Notes under the pieces: model-generated
The model's database searches: none
What the model saw: the letters and a program-made list of their open reading frames with translations, nothing else
Told to the model about the DNA's origin: nothing
In this document: in pieces, positions 35,243 to 43,509 of the stretch
How the letters are laid out: the number at the start of each line of letters is the position of its first letter
How positions within the stretch are numbered: position 1 is the stretch's first letter
Program-made: the position numbers and the translations under genes
NCBI GenBank assembly: GCA_900549825.1
Contig: URQB01000010.1
Coordinates: 1-64,000, forward strand
Length of the DNA: 64,000 nucleotides
Direction of reading: 5' to 3'
Origin: an uncultured Oscillospiraceae bacterium
GTDB lineage: Bacteria > Bacillota > Clostridia > Oscillospirales > Acutalibacteraceae

Positions 35243-35683
35243 ATGGCTTTTTCAGACCGCGAGCTGCTTGCCCGACTGATCCAGTGCGAAGCAGGAGGAG
35301 AGGGCGACGCGGGAATGCGGGGCGTGGCCGGTGTTGTGATGAACCGCGTCAACATACAGGCAGGGGAATACCAGCGTGTTGGGCAGGGAAGCATTCGGAA
35401 TATCATCTTTCAGCCCGGACAGTTCACCTGCGTTGAGGAATATATAGGAGGACGGCCAAATCCGCAGAATATTTACAATATGCGCCCGGAGGCGATCCAC
35501 TATGAAATCGCGGACTGGGCGATTGCGGGCCAGCGGTTATACAATGTGGGCCAGGCGCTCTGGTTTTTCAATCCCTATTCCCCTTCATGCCAACCCTATT
35601 TTCCCACCAATATAGGGGTTTTTGCCGCACGGATCAATGAACACTGCTTTTACAATCCCACGGATGCCTATTTTCAGACCTGA
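35243..35683 (+). CDS. Spore cortex-lytic/cell-wall hydrolase, SleB type
   Basis: A 146-aa Hydrolase_2 enzyme that cleaves peptidoglycan. LLARLIQCEAGGEGDAGMRG carries the catalytic Glu, and GVAGVVMNRV, FTCVEEYI and QALWFFNP are the remaining family blocks. There is no peptidoglycan-binding domain and no signal peptide, so it is nearer the stand-alone CwlJ/SleB-like cortex hydrolases that are loaded into the coat. AGGAGGAGGG precedes the start. The GerQ-like gene follows 35 bp later; in Bacillus, CwlJ needs GerQ for coat assembly, so the pairing makes functional sense. Confidence 0.88.
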   Translation: MAFSDRELLARLIQCEAGGEGDAGMRGVAGVVMNRVNIQAGEYQRVGQGSIRNIIFQPGQFTCVEEYIGGRPNPQNIYNMRPEAIHYEIADWAIAGQRLYNVGQALWFFNPYSPSCQPYFPTNIGVFAARINEHCFYNPTDAYFQT

Positions 35684-35718
35684 TGCATTACCTTAATCAT
35701 GATCGAAGGAGTGTTAGA

Positions 35719-36177
35719 ATGGACGGTAACAACAACACGTTCGCGCAGACCGGCAATGACAACAGCCTCCATCTTGATCCGGCCGAGGAGGCGGGACTCA
35801 CGCAGGAGCAGATTGCAAGCCCACAGTCCGGGCGCGAATATTATCTTGATTCGCTCGCCGCAATCCTGCAGGAAAATATCGGCCAGCCGGTTACCTGCGA
35901 ATTCCTCATCGGCACCAATAACATCATCCGGCGCGAAGGCATACTCTATTCCGCCGGTGTGAATTTCATCACGCTGTATCAGCCCAATGAGGGTCGTTAC
36001 GTCGTAGGCGACGTTTACTCGCTGAAATTTATCACCTTTTATGAGCCGCGGGGCCGGAATACGACGATGAGCTTCAACAATCAGGGCAGGCCGTCGATGT
36101 CCTCTGGAAATGCCACGCAGAATAACATGGCAGGCTCTTATCCCAATATGTCCCCGAATAGAAGCAGAAACTTCTGA
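35719..36177 (+). CDS. GerQ-like spore coat protein, copy 1
   Basis: A 152-aa protein with an Asn/Gln-rich start (MDGNNNTFAQTGNDN) and end, and a conserved core (about 45-115): SLAAILQENIGQPVTCEFLI, EGILYSAGVNFITLY, GDVYSLKFITFY. The core resembles the GerQ coat protein, which anchors the cortex hydrolase CwlJ. The SleB-type gene immediately upstream supports this. A second copy lies at 47500. GAAGGAG precedes the start. GerQ membership is by pattern, not alignment, so treat as probable. Confidence 0.7.
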   Translation: MDGNNNTFAQTGNDNSLHLDPAEEAGLTQEQIASPQSGREYYLDSLAAILQENIGQPVTCEFLIGTNNIIRREGILYSAGVNFITLYQPNEGRYVVGDVYSLKFITFYEPRGRNTTMSFNNQGRPSMSSGNATQNNMAGSYPNMSPNRSRNF

Positions 36178-36210
36178 TTCCCCTCCGTACTGCAAAATGA
36201 TCGGAATATA

Positions 36211-36248
36211 TCCGCCCCGCCGATTTCAGGCAGGGCGGATTTTTTTTG
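36211..36248 (+). terminator. Terminator after the GerQ-like gene
   Basis: TCCGCCCCGCC and GGCAGGGCGGA with one mismatch, followed by eight T. Confidence 0.85.
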
Positions 36249-36257
36249 GATTCCTGC

Positions 36258-36295
36258 TTGACATTTCAGATATATCGTATATACTTGATATATAC
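36258..36295 (+). promoter_or_regulatory. Promoter and palindromic operator of the GntR-ABC operon
   Basis: TTGACA, a 16-nt spacer and TATACT. The -10 lies in the palindrome GTATATACTTGATATATAC (36277-36295), a likely site for the GntR/YtrA-type repressor encoded next. Confidence 0.75.
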
Positions 36296-36318
36296 AATAT
36301 AGGAGGTGGGACGGTACA

Positions 36319-36690
36319 TTGGATATCCTCATCAGCAATGCGAGCGGGAAGCCGATCTATGATCAGATCGCCACACAAATCAAAGAGATGATCATCAACG
36401 GCCAGCTCGCACAGGGGGACAGCCTCCCGTCCATGCGCCTGCTCGCGCAGGAGCTGCGCATCAGTGTCATCACGACCAAACGCGCGTATGAAGAGCTGGA
36501 GCGCGACGGCTTTATCGAATCGTTCCCAGGAAAAGGAAGCTATGTTGCGCGCAGGAATCTGGAATTTATCCGGGAGGAACAATTCAAAAAGGTGGAATAC
36601 TATCTGCAGCAGGCGGTTGAGCTGGCGCAGAGCAGCGGGATTGCCATGGAGGAGCTGCTGGAGCTCGTTCGGCTGCAATACGGGGCTTAA
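36319..36690 (+). CDS. GntR-family regulator, YtrA type
   Basis: A 123-aa regulator with an N-terminal winged helix (GKPIYDQIATQIKEMIINGQ, SLPSMRLLAQELRISVITTK, ERDGFIESFPGKGSYVA) and only a short helical tail (about 75-123). This is the size and form of the YtrA subgroup, which controls ABC exporters encoded next to it. The start is a TTG at 36319 behind AGGAGG (12-bp gap). The operon runs 36319-38215; the palindrome over its promoter suggests autorepression, relieved by an unknown signal. Confidence 0.88.
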   Translation: MDILISNASGKPIYDQIATQIKEMIINGQLAQGDSLPSMRLLAQELRISVITTKRAYEELERDGFIESFPGKGSYVARRNLEFIREEQFKKVEYYLQQAVELAQSSGIAMEELLELVRLQYGA

Positions 36691-36731
36691 TCGTCTGCAT
36701 ATTTTCCTCGCAGAAAGGAAGGGTTACATTG

Positions 36732-37592
36732 ATGAATGACAGCATTCGGGTTTCAAACCTTTGCAAGGACTATGGTACTTTTCAGCTCAAGAATGTCAGC
36801 TTTACCCTGCCGCAGGGCTGCATCATGGGCCTCATCGGTGAAAATGGCGCGGGCAAAAGCACCACGCTGAAGCTGCTTCTGAACCTGATCCATAAGGATG
36901 GTGGAGAAATTTCGATCTTCGGCCTGGATCCGGTGAAGCAAGAGCAGAAAATCAAGGAGCAGATCGGCGTCGTCTTTGACGAGAATTTTTTTCACGACGT
37001 CCTGCGCGCGAAGGATATTCCGTCTGTGATGCGCCCGGTTTATGCCAATTGGGATGATCGGCTGTTCGATTCGCTCTGTACGCGGTTTCAACTGCCAGGC
37101 GGAAAGAAGATCAAGGAATATTCCCGCGGCATGAAGATGAAGCTGTCCATAGCGGCCGCCATGGCGCACCACCCACGCCTTCTGCTGCTCGACGAAGCGA
37201 CGAGCGGGCTCGACCCGGTTGTGCGCAATGAGATTCTCGATCTATTCCAGGAATTCATCCAGGATGAGCGCAATTCCATTTTGCTCTCCTCCCACATCAC
37301 CAGCGATCTGGAGCGCGTAGCGGACTATATCACGTTTATCCATCAGGGGCGGATCCTTGCGAGCGAATCGAAGGACGACCTTCTGCTTTCCCACCGGATT
37401 CTGCGCTGCGGGGCAGACCGCTTCGCCTTCCTCGACAAAAGCGGCGTGATCGGTTCGCGCAAAAGCGGGGTAGGGGTGGAGGCCCTGGTAAAGCCGGATT
37501 CCGCGCAACCGCACGCCTATGATGGATGTGTGCTCGATCCGGCGACGCTGGAGGATATCATGCTGTTTTATGTAAAGGGGGATGCACAATGA
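36732..37592 (+). CDS. ABC transporter ATP-binding protein
   Basis: The 286-aa ATPase subunit of the exporter. Walker A GENGAGKS, the degenerate signature EYSRGMKMKLS, Walker B LLLLDEATSGLDP and the switch His in SSHITSD are present. The C-terminal 60 residues are variable, as in the YtrB/BcrA type. The start at 36732 is in an AAGGAAGGG context. Its stop overlaps the permease start by four bases, so translation is probably coupled. With the YtrA-type repressor, this is the layout of antibiotic- or lipid-stress-responsive exporters. Confidence 0.93.
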   Translation: MNDSIRVSNLCKDYGTFQLKNVSFTLPQGCIMGLIGENGAGKSTTLKLLLNLIHKDGGEISIFGLDPVKQEQKIKEQIGVVFDENFFHDVLRAKDIPSVMRPVYANWDDRLFDSLCTRFQLPGGKKIKEYSRGMKMKLSIAAAMAHHPRLLLLDEATSGLDPVVRNEILDLFQEFIQDERNSILLSSHITSDLERVADYITFIHQGRILASESKDDLLLSHRILRCGADRFAFLDKSGVIGSRKSGVGVEALVKPDSAQPHAYDGCVLDPATLEDIMLFYVKGDAQ

Positions 37593-38215
37593 AAGGCTTA
37601 TTGATCAAAGATTTTCTGCTGCTTCGATCTAATTTCAGGACGATTGGCCTCTTGCTCGTTCTGTTCTTTTTCTGTTCCCTACCGACAGGCCCCGCATTCT
37701 TCTCCGGCATCGTTCTAATTGAGGCTGTCATGCTAGCGGTGAGCACTTTCTCCTATGACGATATGGCAAAATGGAATACGTATATGCTGTCTATGCCAGT
37801 TTCCAGAAAGACCGCCGTGCAGGAAAAATATGTGCTGTCCTTTCTGCTGAGCCTGATTGGGATCGTTTTGGCCACGGCTGCGGGCATTCTGGCAGGCGTT
37901 ATTCAGGGAAACCTGGATATCAGGCTGATTCTGGGGACGGTCGGCGGCTGCCTGGTGGCGGCGTTCCTGTATGTTTCTGTTATGATCCCTCTGACCTATC
38001 GCTTCGGCGCTGAGAAGATGCGTGTGATGCTGATTTTGGTTTTCGTTGTACTGTTTGCAGTCGTATTTGGCGGATATACACTACTGAAAAATACGGCTCC
38101 GGGCGCTTTTGCTACGCTTGCGCGGCTTTGGCCGCTTTATCCGATTTCGGCCATTGCAGCAGTGGCGGCATCCTATCCGATCTCGGTTCATATTTTTGAA
38201 AAAAAGGAACTCTAA
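37589..38215 (+). CDS. ABC-2 type permease
   Basis: A 208-aa membrane protein with six predicted spans, for example FRTIGLLLVLFFFCSL, LLSLIGIVLATAAGILAG and MLILVFVVLFAVVFGGY. It opens MKGLLIKDFLLLRSNFRTIG, typical of the ABC2_membrane_2 family. SFSYDDMAKWNTYMLSMPVSR-like (residues about 50-70) is the conserved first loop. Substrate unknown. It is the last gene of the GntR-ABC operon and ends just before a terminator. Confidence 0.88.
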   Translation: MKGLLIKDFLLLRSNFRTIGLLLVLFFFCSLPTGPAFFSGIVLIEAVMLAVSTFSYDDMAKWNTYMLSMPVSRKTAVQEKYVLSFLLSLIGIVLATAAGILAGVIQGNLDIRLILGTVGGCLVAAFLYVSVMIPLTYRFGAEKMRVMLILVFVVLFAVVFGGYTLLKNTAPGAFATLARLWPLYPISAIAAVAASYPISVHIFEKKEL

Positions 38216-38226
38216 AAGAGATAAAC

Positions 38227-38260
38227 AAAATGGGCGCCGGTTTGCCGGCGCCCATTTTGC
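38227..38260 (+). terminator. Terminator of the GntR-ABC operon
   Basis: AAAATGGGCGCCGG, TTTG, CCGGCGCCCATTTT: a perfect 14-bp stem. Confidence 0.9.
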
Positions 38261-38380
38261 AAAATGAGGGAAAAAAGGAGAGAAAAATGAAAAAGTAGAA
38301 AATATAGGAACCCTCTTGCGAGGGGATCTCAGGCTGTGAGCTCTCTTTCATTGAGCTTGACTATAGTATATCTGCAAAAT

Positions 38381-38419
38381 GTTACAATTTTGTGTTGTAA
38401 AATGAAAAATTGTGAAACA
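38381..38419. promoter_or_regulatory. Inverted repeat sharing a 13-mer with the 42296 operator
   Basis: GTTACAATTTTGT (38381-38393) is identical to the right arm of the operator at 42315-42327. A looser opposite arm (AAAAATTGTGAAAC) follows at about 38406-38419. It lies in the 315-bp gap before the DUF1858 gene, upstream of its promoter. Confidence 0.45.
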
Positions 38420-38469
38420 AGCAAATGACAAAAGTATGACCGAGCCGGAAAACGGGAAAATTGAATGTA

Positions 38470-38498
38470 TTGCATTCGGCGCGTCGAGGGATTATAAT
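38470..38498 (+). promoter_or_regulatory. Promoter for the DUF1858 gene
   Basis: TTGCAT, a 17-nt spacer and TATAAT, 33 bp before the start. Confidence 0.8.
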
Positions 38499-38530
38499 AG
38501 GGACAGCTCATAAAGAAGGAGGAATGTCAA

Positions 38531-38737
38531 ATGGCTCAGATCGATAAAAATATGACCGTCGGTGATATCCTGGATCTGGATCGTGAGACGGCCGTTTATT
38601 TTCTGAATATGGGCATGCATTGCCTTGGTTGCCCTGCCTCCCGCGGCGAAACCGTGGAGCAGGCCTGCATGGTGCATGGTGTGGATGCCGACGCGCTGGT
38701 CCAGGAGATCAATGCATACCTTGCCGGCAAGGAATAA
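38531..38737 (+). CDS. DUF1858 domain protein
   Basis: A 68-aa cytoplasmic protein: IDKNMTVGDILDLDRETAVY, NMGMHCLGCPASRGETVEQA. The CxGC pair and the first-helix pattern are those of DUF1858, related to the N-terminal domain of the iron-sulfur repair protein ScdA/RIC. A role around Fe-S or hybrid-cluster chemistry is possible, but no function is established. AAGGAGGAATGTCAA gives a strong ribosome site. It starts the trmK-nif3-rqcH cluster, though a 122-bp gap separates it from trmK. Confidence 0.88.
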   Translation: MAQIDKNMTVGDILDLDRETAVYFLNMGMHCLGCPASRGETVEQACMVHGVDADALVQEINAYLAGKE

Positions 38738-38859
38738 GAAGCGCAGGCTCTGAACCGCTCGACATTTGCCGGGCGGTTTTTCCTTGCATCCTGGCATTTC
38801 CAGCATGTGGATTTATGAATCCATGTAGCTTTTTCGTATGGTCGAAGGAGGCATCGCCA

Positions 38860-39588
38860 ATGGATGGAATCCCCATTTCCCTATCCCTTTGCCCCCGCCT
38901 TCAGATGGCGGCAGATTTTGTGCGCGCGGGCGTATCGGTCGCCGATATCGGGACGGATCACGCCTATCTGCCCGTATATCTGGTGCTGTCGGGGAAATGC
39001 CCCCGTGCGATCGCTGCAGATCTGCGCGAAATGCCGCTGGAAAATGCGCGGCAGACCATCCGGCGGTATCATCTGGAGGATAAAATCACAGCCTGCCTGT
39101 CGGACGGCCTCGATGAAATTGATCCGTGCGGGGTACAGGATCTTGTTCTCACCGGGATGGGCGGAGAATTGATCGTCTCCCTCCTGGCGCGCACGCCGTG
39201 GCTGCGGGACGGGGAGAAACGGCTGATTCTCCAGCCGATGACGCACGCGGAGGATGTACGCCGTTTTTTATATGAAAACGGGTTTGATATTTTAGAGGAA
39301 AACGCGGTTCAGGAGGATTCCCATTTATATATCGCCCTGTGCGCGCAATATACGGGAACGAATACGCCCTGTGCGCCCGGCCTGCCTTATCTGGGCCGGT
39401 TGCCGGAGTGCCGCAGGGAGGCGGCGCTGCTTTATCTGCAGAAGCAGGAGCGGCGCTTGCGCACCCGTGCACGGGCATTGCGCCAGGCGGGGCAGGCACC
39501 GCAGGAATGCGCCCGGCTGGAGGCGGCGGCCTCGGAGATGGGCGAAGTGATTCAAAAGATGGAGGATTCTGTTGCAGAAGTCCAGTAG
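38860..39588 (+). CDS. trmK: tRNA (adenine(22)-N(1))-methyltransferase TrmK
   Basis: It methylates N1 of A22 in the D-loop of some tRNAs using S-adenosylmethionine. The 242-aa protein opens with SLCPRLQMAADFVRAGVSVA, then the SAM motif DIGTDHAYLPVYL, LTGMGGELIV and RLILQPMTHAEDVRRFLYE, all typical of the TrmK/YqfN family. The C-terminal helical part (about 185-242) is rich in Arg, fitting tRNA contact. The start at 38860 is preceded by GAAGGAGG. It is followed by the Nif3-like gene, as in many Firmicutes (yqfN-yqfO). Confidence 0.92.
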   Translation: MDGIPISLSLCPRLQMAADFVRAGVSVADIGTDHAYLPVYLVLSGKCPRAIAADLREMPLENARQTIRRYHLEDKITACLSDGLDEIDPCGVQDLVLTGMGGELIVSLLARTPWLRDGEKRLILQPMTHAEDVRRFLYENGFDILEENAVQEDSHLYIALCAQYTGTNTPCAPGLPYLGRLPECRREAALLYLQKQERRLRTRARALRQAGQAPQECARLEAAASEMGEVIQKMEDSVAEVQ

Positions 39589-39650
39589 AAACAACACGTT
39601 GCAAGGATATATTTCGCAGCGCGCTCAGCGAAAGGAGCAGGATTGACAGG

Positions 39651-40436
39651 ATGGTTTGTGTCAAGGATATTTATGATTTTCTCAATGAAATCGCTCCCTT
39701 CGACCGGCAGGAGAGCTGGGATAACAGCGGCCTGCTGGTTGGGGATCCGGCGCAGCAGGTGGATACGGCAGCCGTTGCGCTCGATATTACGCCGGAAGCG
39801 GTCCATCGAGCTGAAAAGGAGGGTGCGCAGCTGTTTATCAGCCACCATCCGGTGATCTTCCATGCGCAGAAGCAGTTCCCGGCGTGGGAGCCCGCCTATC
39901 TGCTCGCCCGCGCGGGCATGAGCGCGGTCTGTGCGCATACCTGCCTGGATGTGGCGCAGGGCGGCGTAAATGATGTGCTGGCAGAGAAGCTGGGCCTCTC
40001 CGCTGTGGAGCCGGTTCCCTCTCCGGAGGGCGCGCCCCTGCTGCGGATTGGCAGTGTGGAGCCTACGAATGCACCGGCGCTTGCTGACCTGGTCAGCCGC
40101 CGCCTGCACGCAGCAGTTCGAATGGCTGCGGCCGATGGAGGGCGAACGATCACCCGCGTGGCGGTTTGCGGCGGGGCGGGCGCCGACTTGATGGCACAGG
40201 CGCAGGCGGCGGGCGCTGACGCCTATGTGACCGGCGATGCGAGCCATCACGAATTTCTGGAAGCACGGCAGATCGGGCTGACGCTTCTTGCCGCAGGGCA
40301 TTATGAAACGGAGAATCCGGTGGCCGATGTGCTGGCACAGAAATTGTCCGCCCGGTTTCCGGAAATCAGCGTGGTGCGCATCCCGCAGGAAAACCCGGTG
40401 ACATGGGTTCAATTTGATGACAAGGAGTCATTGTAA
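39651..40436 (+). CDS. Nif3-like dinuclear metal centre protein (YqfO)
   Basis: A 261-aa protein of the Nif3/DUF34 family, which forms hexameric rings with two metal ions per subunit. Metal-site motifs are ESWDNSGLLVGDP, LFISHHPVIFH (His-His) and, near the end, AGHYETENP. The length lacks the PII-like insert of B. subtilis YqfO. Biochemical function is debated (a GTP cyclohydrolase-like or metal-handling role). The ATG at 39651 follows CAGG, with AAAGGAG further upstream. The last base of its stop is the first base of the rqcH ATG, so the two are tightly coupled. Confidence 0.9.
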   Translation: MVCVKDIYDFLNEIAPFDRQESWDNSGLLVGDPAQQVDTAAVALDITPEAVHRAEKEGAQLFISHHPVIFHAQKQFPAWEPAYLLARAGMSAVCAHTCLDVAQGGVNDVLAEKLGLSAVEPVPSPEGAPLLRIGSVEPTNAPALADLVSRRLHAAVRMAAADGGRTITRVAVCGGAGADLMAQAQAAGADAYVTGDASHHEFLEARQIGLTLLAAGHYETENPVADVLAQKLSARFPEISVVRIPQENPVTWVQFDDKESL

Positions 40437-42193
40437 TGGCGCTTGACGGTATTTTTCTGCATTTTTTAAAACTGGAAATCGAACGTGAGGCCCTCGGCGC
40501 GCGGGTGGAAAAAGTCAGCCAGCCCTCCAAGGAGGAGCTGGTGCTCTCGCTGCGCAGCCGGGCCGGTGCATATAAGCTGCTGCTCAGCGTGCGCTCCAAC
40601 AGCCCGCGGCTGCATTTCACGAAATACGCGCCGGATAATCCGCAGACGCCGCCGATGCTCTGCATGCTCCTGCGCAAGACGCTCGTCGGCGCGGTGCTCA
40701 CCGGGCTGCGTCAGGTGGGGCTTGACCGCGTGCTCTTCCTCGATTTTGATGCGAGCAACGAGATCGGCGACCGGGTGCATCCAAGCCTGTGCATCGAGGT
40801 GATGGCGCGCCACAGCAATATTATCCTGATGGATGAACACGGCGTAGTCATGGATGCGGTGAAACGGATCGATGCAACGAAATCATCTGTCCGCGAGGTT
40901 TTGCCCGGCGTTCCCTATGAGCCGCCGCCCGCGCAGGAGAAGGTGAATCTTTTGCAGGAAGACGCAAAAGACGCATATGAGCGCATCCTGATGGAAGGGA
41001 ATGCGCGCCTTTCCGCTGCGCTGCTGCGTTCCCTGCAGGGGGTGTCGCCCATCGTTTGCCGGGAGCTTGCATTCCGAGCGGCAGAGGAGGACCTGCCCGT
41101 TTCCTCACTGGGCCTTGCGCAGAAGCAGATGCTCCTGCAGGAGCTGGAGGCGCTGTGCGAGCGGCTGCGTGAAGGTCATGTGGAGCCGGAGATGGTGCTC
41201 GACCTGGAGGGCAAGCCCGTCGATTTTGCGTTTTTCCCCATCCGCCAGTACGCTTCCCTGATGCAGGTGCGCGCGTATCCGCAATTATCTGCTCTGCTCG
41301 ATGATTTCTACACCGAGCGAGACCGCGCGGAGCGCACCAGGCAGCGGGCGCAGGATCTGTTCCGCCTGCTGACGAGCACCATGGAGCGCATTGCGCGCCG
41401 CCTCAACGCCCAGCGTGCGGAGCTTGCCGCCAGCGAGGACCGGGAAGAGCTGCGTATCCGCGCGGAGCTGATCAACGCCTACCAGTATGCGCTGGAGAAG
41501 GGCGCTCCGTTTTACGAAGTGGAAAATTATTACGACGGGAACCGGCTTCTGCGCATTCCGGCGGATCCGGCCCTGCCGCCCGCGCGCAACGCGCAGAAGT
41601 ATTATAAAGAATACCGCAAGGCGCAGACGGCCCAGAAGGTGCTCACCCAGCAGATCGCGGCGGGTGAGCAGGAGCTGCAGTATATCGAGAGCGTATTCGA
41701 CGCGCTGAGCCGCTCCCAGTCGGAGCGCGAGCTCGCGGAGATCCGGGAGGAGCTGGCGGCGGGCGGATATCTGAAGAGCAGGCGCACCGCAAAGCAGAAG
41801 GCGCCCAAGGCGCTGCCACCCATGGAATTTCGCACGGACGATGGCTTTACCGTTCTGGTCGGGCGTAACAATGTGCAGAATGATAAGCTGTCACTGAAAA
41901 CAGCCGCCAAGAACGACCTGTGGCTGCATACCAAGAATATTCCCGGCTCGCATGTCATTCTGGTGACCGGCGGGCAGGAGCCGGGGGAAGAAACCCTGAT
42001 TCAGGCCGCCCAGCTTGCGGCCTGGTTCAGCCGGGCGCGGGAATCGTCCTCCGTCCCGGTGGATTATACGCCTGTGCGCATGCTACGCAAGCCGCAGGGC
42101 GCGCGGCCCGGCAAGGTGATTTATGATACCTACCGGACCATCAGCGTCCGCCCGTCCGGGGCGCTTGCACAGCGGCTGGCGGATAATAAATGA
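40436..42193 (+). CDS. rqcH: RqcH (NFACT family), ribosome quality control
   Basis: RqcH binds stalled 50S-peptidyl-tRNA complexes and adds C-terminal Ala tails that mark the nascent chain for degradation. The 585-aa order is: NFACT-N (about 1-130, ALDGIFLHFLKLEIEREALG, QPSKEELVLSLRS), helix-hairpin-helix region, long coiled coil (about 270-440, Arg/Glu-rich) and NFACT-R (about 455-585, LVGRNNVQNDKLSLKTA, DLWLHTKNIPGSHVIL). These match the RqcH/FbpA pattern; older annotation would call it fibronectin-binding protein. Its start overlaps the nif3 stop. Confidence 0.93.
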   Translation: MALDGIFLHFLKLEIEREALGARVEKVSQPSKEELVLSLRSRAGAYKLLLSVRSNSPRLHFTKYAPDNPQTPPMLCMLLRKTLVGAVLTGLRQVGLDRVLFLDFDASNEIGDRVHPSLCIEVMARHSNIILMDEHGVVMDAVKRIDATKSSVREVLPGVPYEPPPAQEKVNLLQEDAKDAYERILMEGNARLSAALLRSLQGVSPIVCRELAFRAAEEDLPVSSLGLAQKQMLLQELEALCERLREGHVEPEMVLDLEGKPVDFAFFPIRQYASLMQVRAYPQLSALLDDFYTERDRAERTRQRAQDLFRLLTSTMERIARRLNAQRAELAASEDREELRIRAELINAYQYALEKGAPFYEVENYYDGNRLLRIPADPALPPARNAQKYYKEYRKAQTAQKVLTQQIAAGEQELQYIESVFDALSRSQSERELAEIREELAAGGYLKSRRTAKQKAPKALPPMEFRTDDGFTVLVGRNNVQNDKLSLKTAAKNDLWLHTKNIPGSHVILVTGGQEPGEETLIQAAQLAAWFSRARESSSVPVDYTPVRMLRKPQGARPGKVIYDTYRTISVRPSGALAQRLADNK

Positions 42194-42221
42194 ACATTTG
42201 TAATGTATTGTAATTTTTTAA

Positions 42222-42263
42222 AGTCCGTTTTGTGTTTAAAAAGCATGAAACGGGCCTTTTTTG
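42222..42263 (+). terminator. Terminator after rqcH
   Basis: AGTCCGTTT and AAACGGGC form the stem around a 17-nt loop, then CTTTTTT. Confidence 0.75.
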
Positions 42264-42295
42264 TAAAAAAAGCATCCTTAAATTTGTCTATTACT

Positions 42296-42343
42296 ACAAA
42301 ATTGTAACAAAAGGGTTACAATTTTGTAATCGTGTGCTATAAT
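42296..42343 (+). promoter_or_regulatory. Operator-overlapped promoter of the hydrolase gene
   Basis: A perfect inverted repeat, ACAAAATTGTAAC (42296-42308) and GTTACAATTTTGT (42315-42327), covers the -35 region (TTACAA at 42316). TATAAT lies at 42338 with a 16-nt spacer. It is the typical layout of repressor control. Confidence 0.75.
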
Positions 42344-42445
42344 GATATCAAAAGGTTCGGATGAGCGCATGGACGGTTCGAACCGGCCGGCTGTTCTGCA
42401 TCTTTTCTCACTTTTGCCAAACAGAATTTTGAGGAGGCATTCCGG

Positions 42446-43414
42446 ATGGATATCATCACGAAGGACTATTCCTTCCCATCGGTTACCGGCCTTTCCGATA
42501 TTTATGCTAAGAGCTGGGCTCCCGCGGATGAGCGGGCGGTGACCGCTGTTGTTCAGATTTTACACGGCATGGCGGAGCATATCGCGCGTTACGATGCATT
42601 TGCGTCCTATCTGTGCGGGCAGGGCTTTGCCGTTTTTGCAAACGACCATATCGGGCACGGCAGGAGCGCGAAAAATGACGAGGAGCTGGGTTATTTCGGC
42701 GAGGAAGACGGCTGGAAGGCCTTTGCCCGCGATGCCAGGCAGGTGACGGACCTTGCGCGCAAGGCGTATCCGGCCGTGCCGGTAATCGTGTTCGGGCACA
42801 GTATGGGCTCTTTTGTGGCTCGCTATTATACGGAGTTGTACGGCAATGAGATCGACGGCGCGGTGTATTGCGGTACGAGCGGTGAAAATCCGGCGGCGGG
42901 GATTGCCGTCGGGCTTGCCTCGTTTATTGCAAAGCGCCGCGGCAGCCATTACCGCAGCGAATTCATCAACAGGCTCGCCTTCGGCAGCTATAATAAAAAA
43001 TGCGGGACGCCGCGCACGGCTTTTGACTGGCTGACAAAAGAGGAGGCTATGGTGGATCGTTACATGCAGGATCCCTGGTGCGGCTTTCTGTTCACAGCGG
43101 TGGGGTACCGCGACCTGTTCAGCCTCCTCAGGCATGTGTCCGCGCCGAAATGGTATCAGAAGGTGCCGTATCCGCTGCCGATCCTGCTGACTTCCGGTGA
43201 GATGGATCCCGTGGGCGACTATGGGAAGGGTGTGCGGCAGGTTTACCGGGATCTGAAAAAGACGGGGCACAGCGATGTGACGCTCAGGCTCTATCCGGAT
43301 GACCGGCATGAAATCCTCAACGAGACCGACCGGGATGCCGTCTTTGCAGATATTGCGGCATGGGCGCGCCGGGTGGCGGAAGAGGCGCGTGGGAGTGCGC
43401 ATAACGAGGTATGA
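42446..43414 (+). CDS. Alpha/beta hydrolase, monoacylglycerol lipase-like
   Basis: A 322-aa serine hydrolase without a signal peptide. VVQILHGMAEHIARYDAFAS holds the oxyanion-hole HG, NDHIGHGRS follows, VIVFGHSMGSFVARYYTE contains the nucleophile elbow G-H-S-M-G (Ser near residue 119), LLTSGEMDPVGDYGKG has the acid, and RLYPDDRHEILNE has the catalytic His. This is the Hydrolase_4/YtpA-type lysophospholipase pattern. GGAGGCATTCCGG precedes the ATG. It is monocistronic under the palindrome-controlled promoter at 42296; the true substrate is unknown. Confidence 0.9.
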   Translation: MDIITKDYSFPSVTGLSDIYAKSWAPADERAVTAVVQILHGMAEHIARYDAFASYLCGQGFAVFANDHIGHGRSAKNDEELGYFGEEDGWKAFARDARQVTDLARKAYPAVPVIVFGHSMGSFVARYYTELYGNEIDGAVYCGTSGENPAAGIAVGLASFIAKRRGSHYRSEFINRLAFGSYNKKCGTPRTAFDWLTKEEAMVDRYMQDPWCGFLFTAVGYRDLFSLLRHVSAPKWYQKVPYPLPILLTSGEMDPVGDYGKGVRQVYRDLKKTGHSDVTLRLYPDDRHEILNETDRDAVFADIAAWARRVAEEARGSAHNEV

Positions 43415-43509
43415 TAAAACACAGCTCAAAATATCAAATTGATTTTATAGAGCAGCCAGCCGTTCAGGCTGTTCTGTAAAAAGTGTTTATCAATAGGAGT
43501 GTGTGAATT

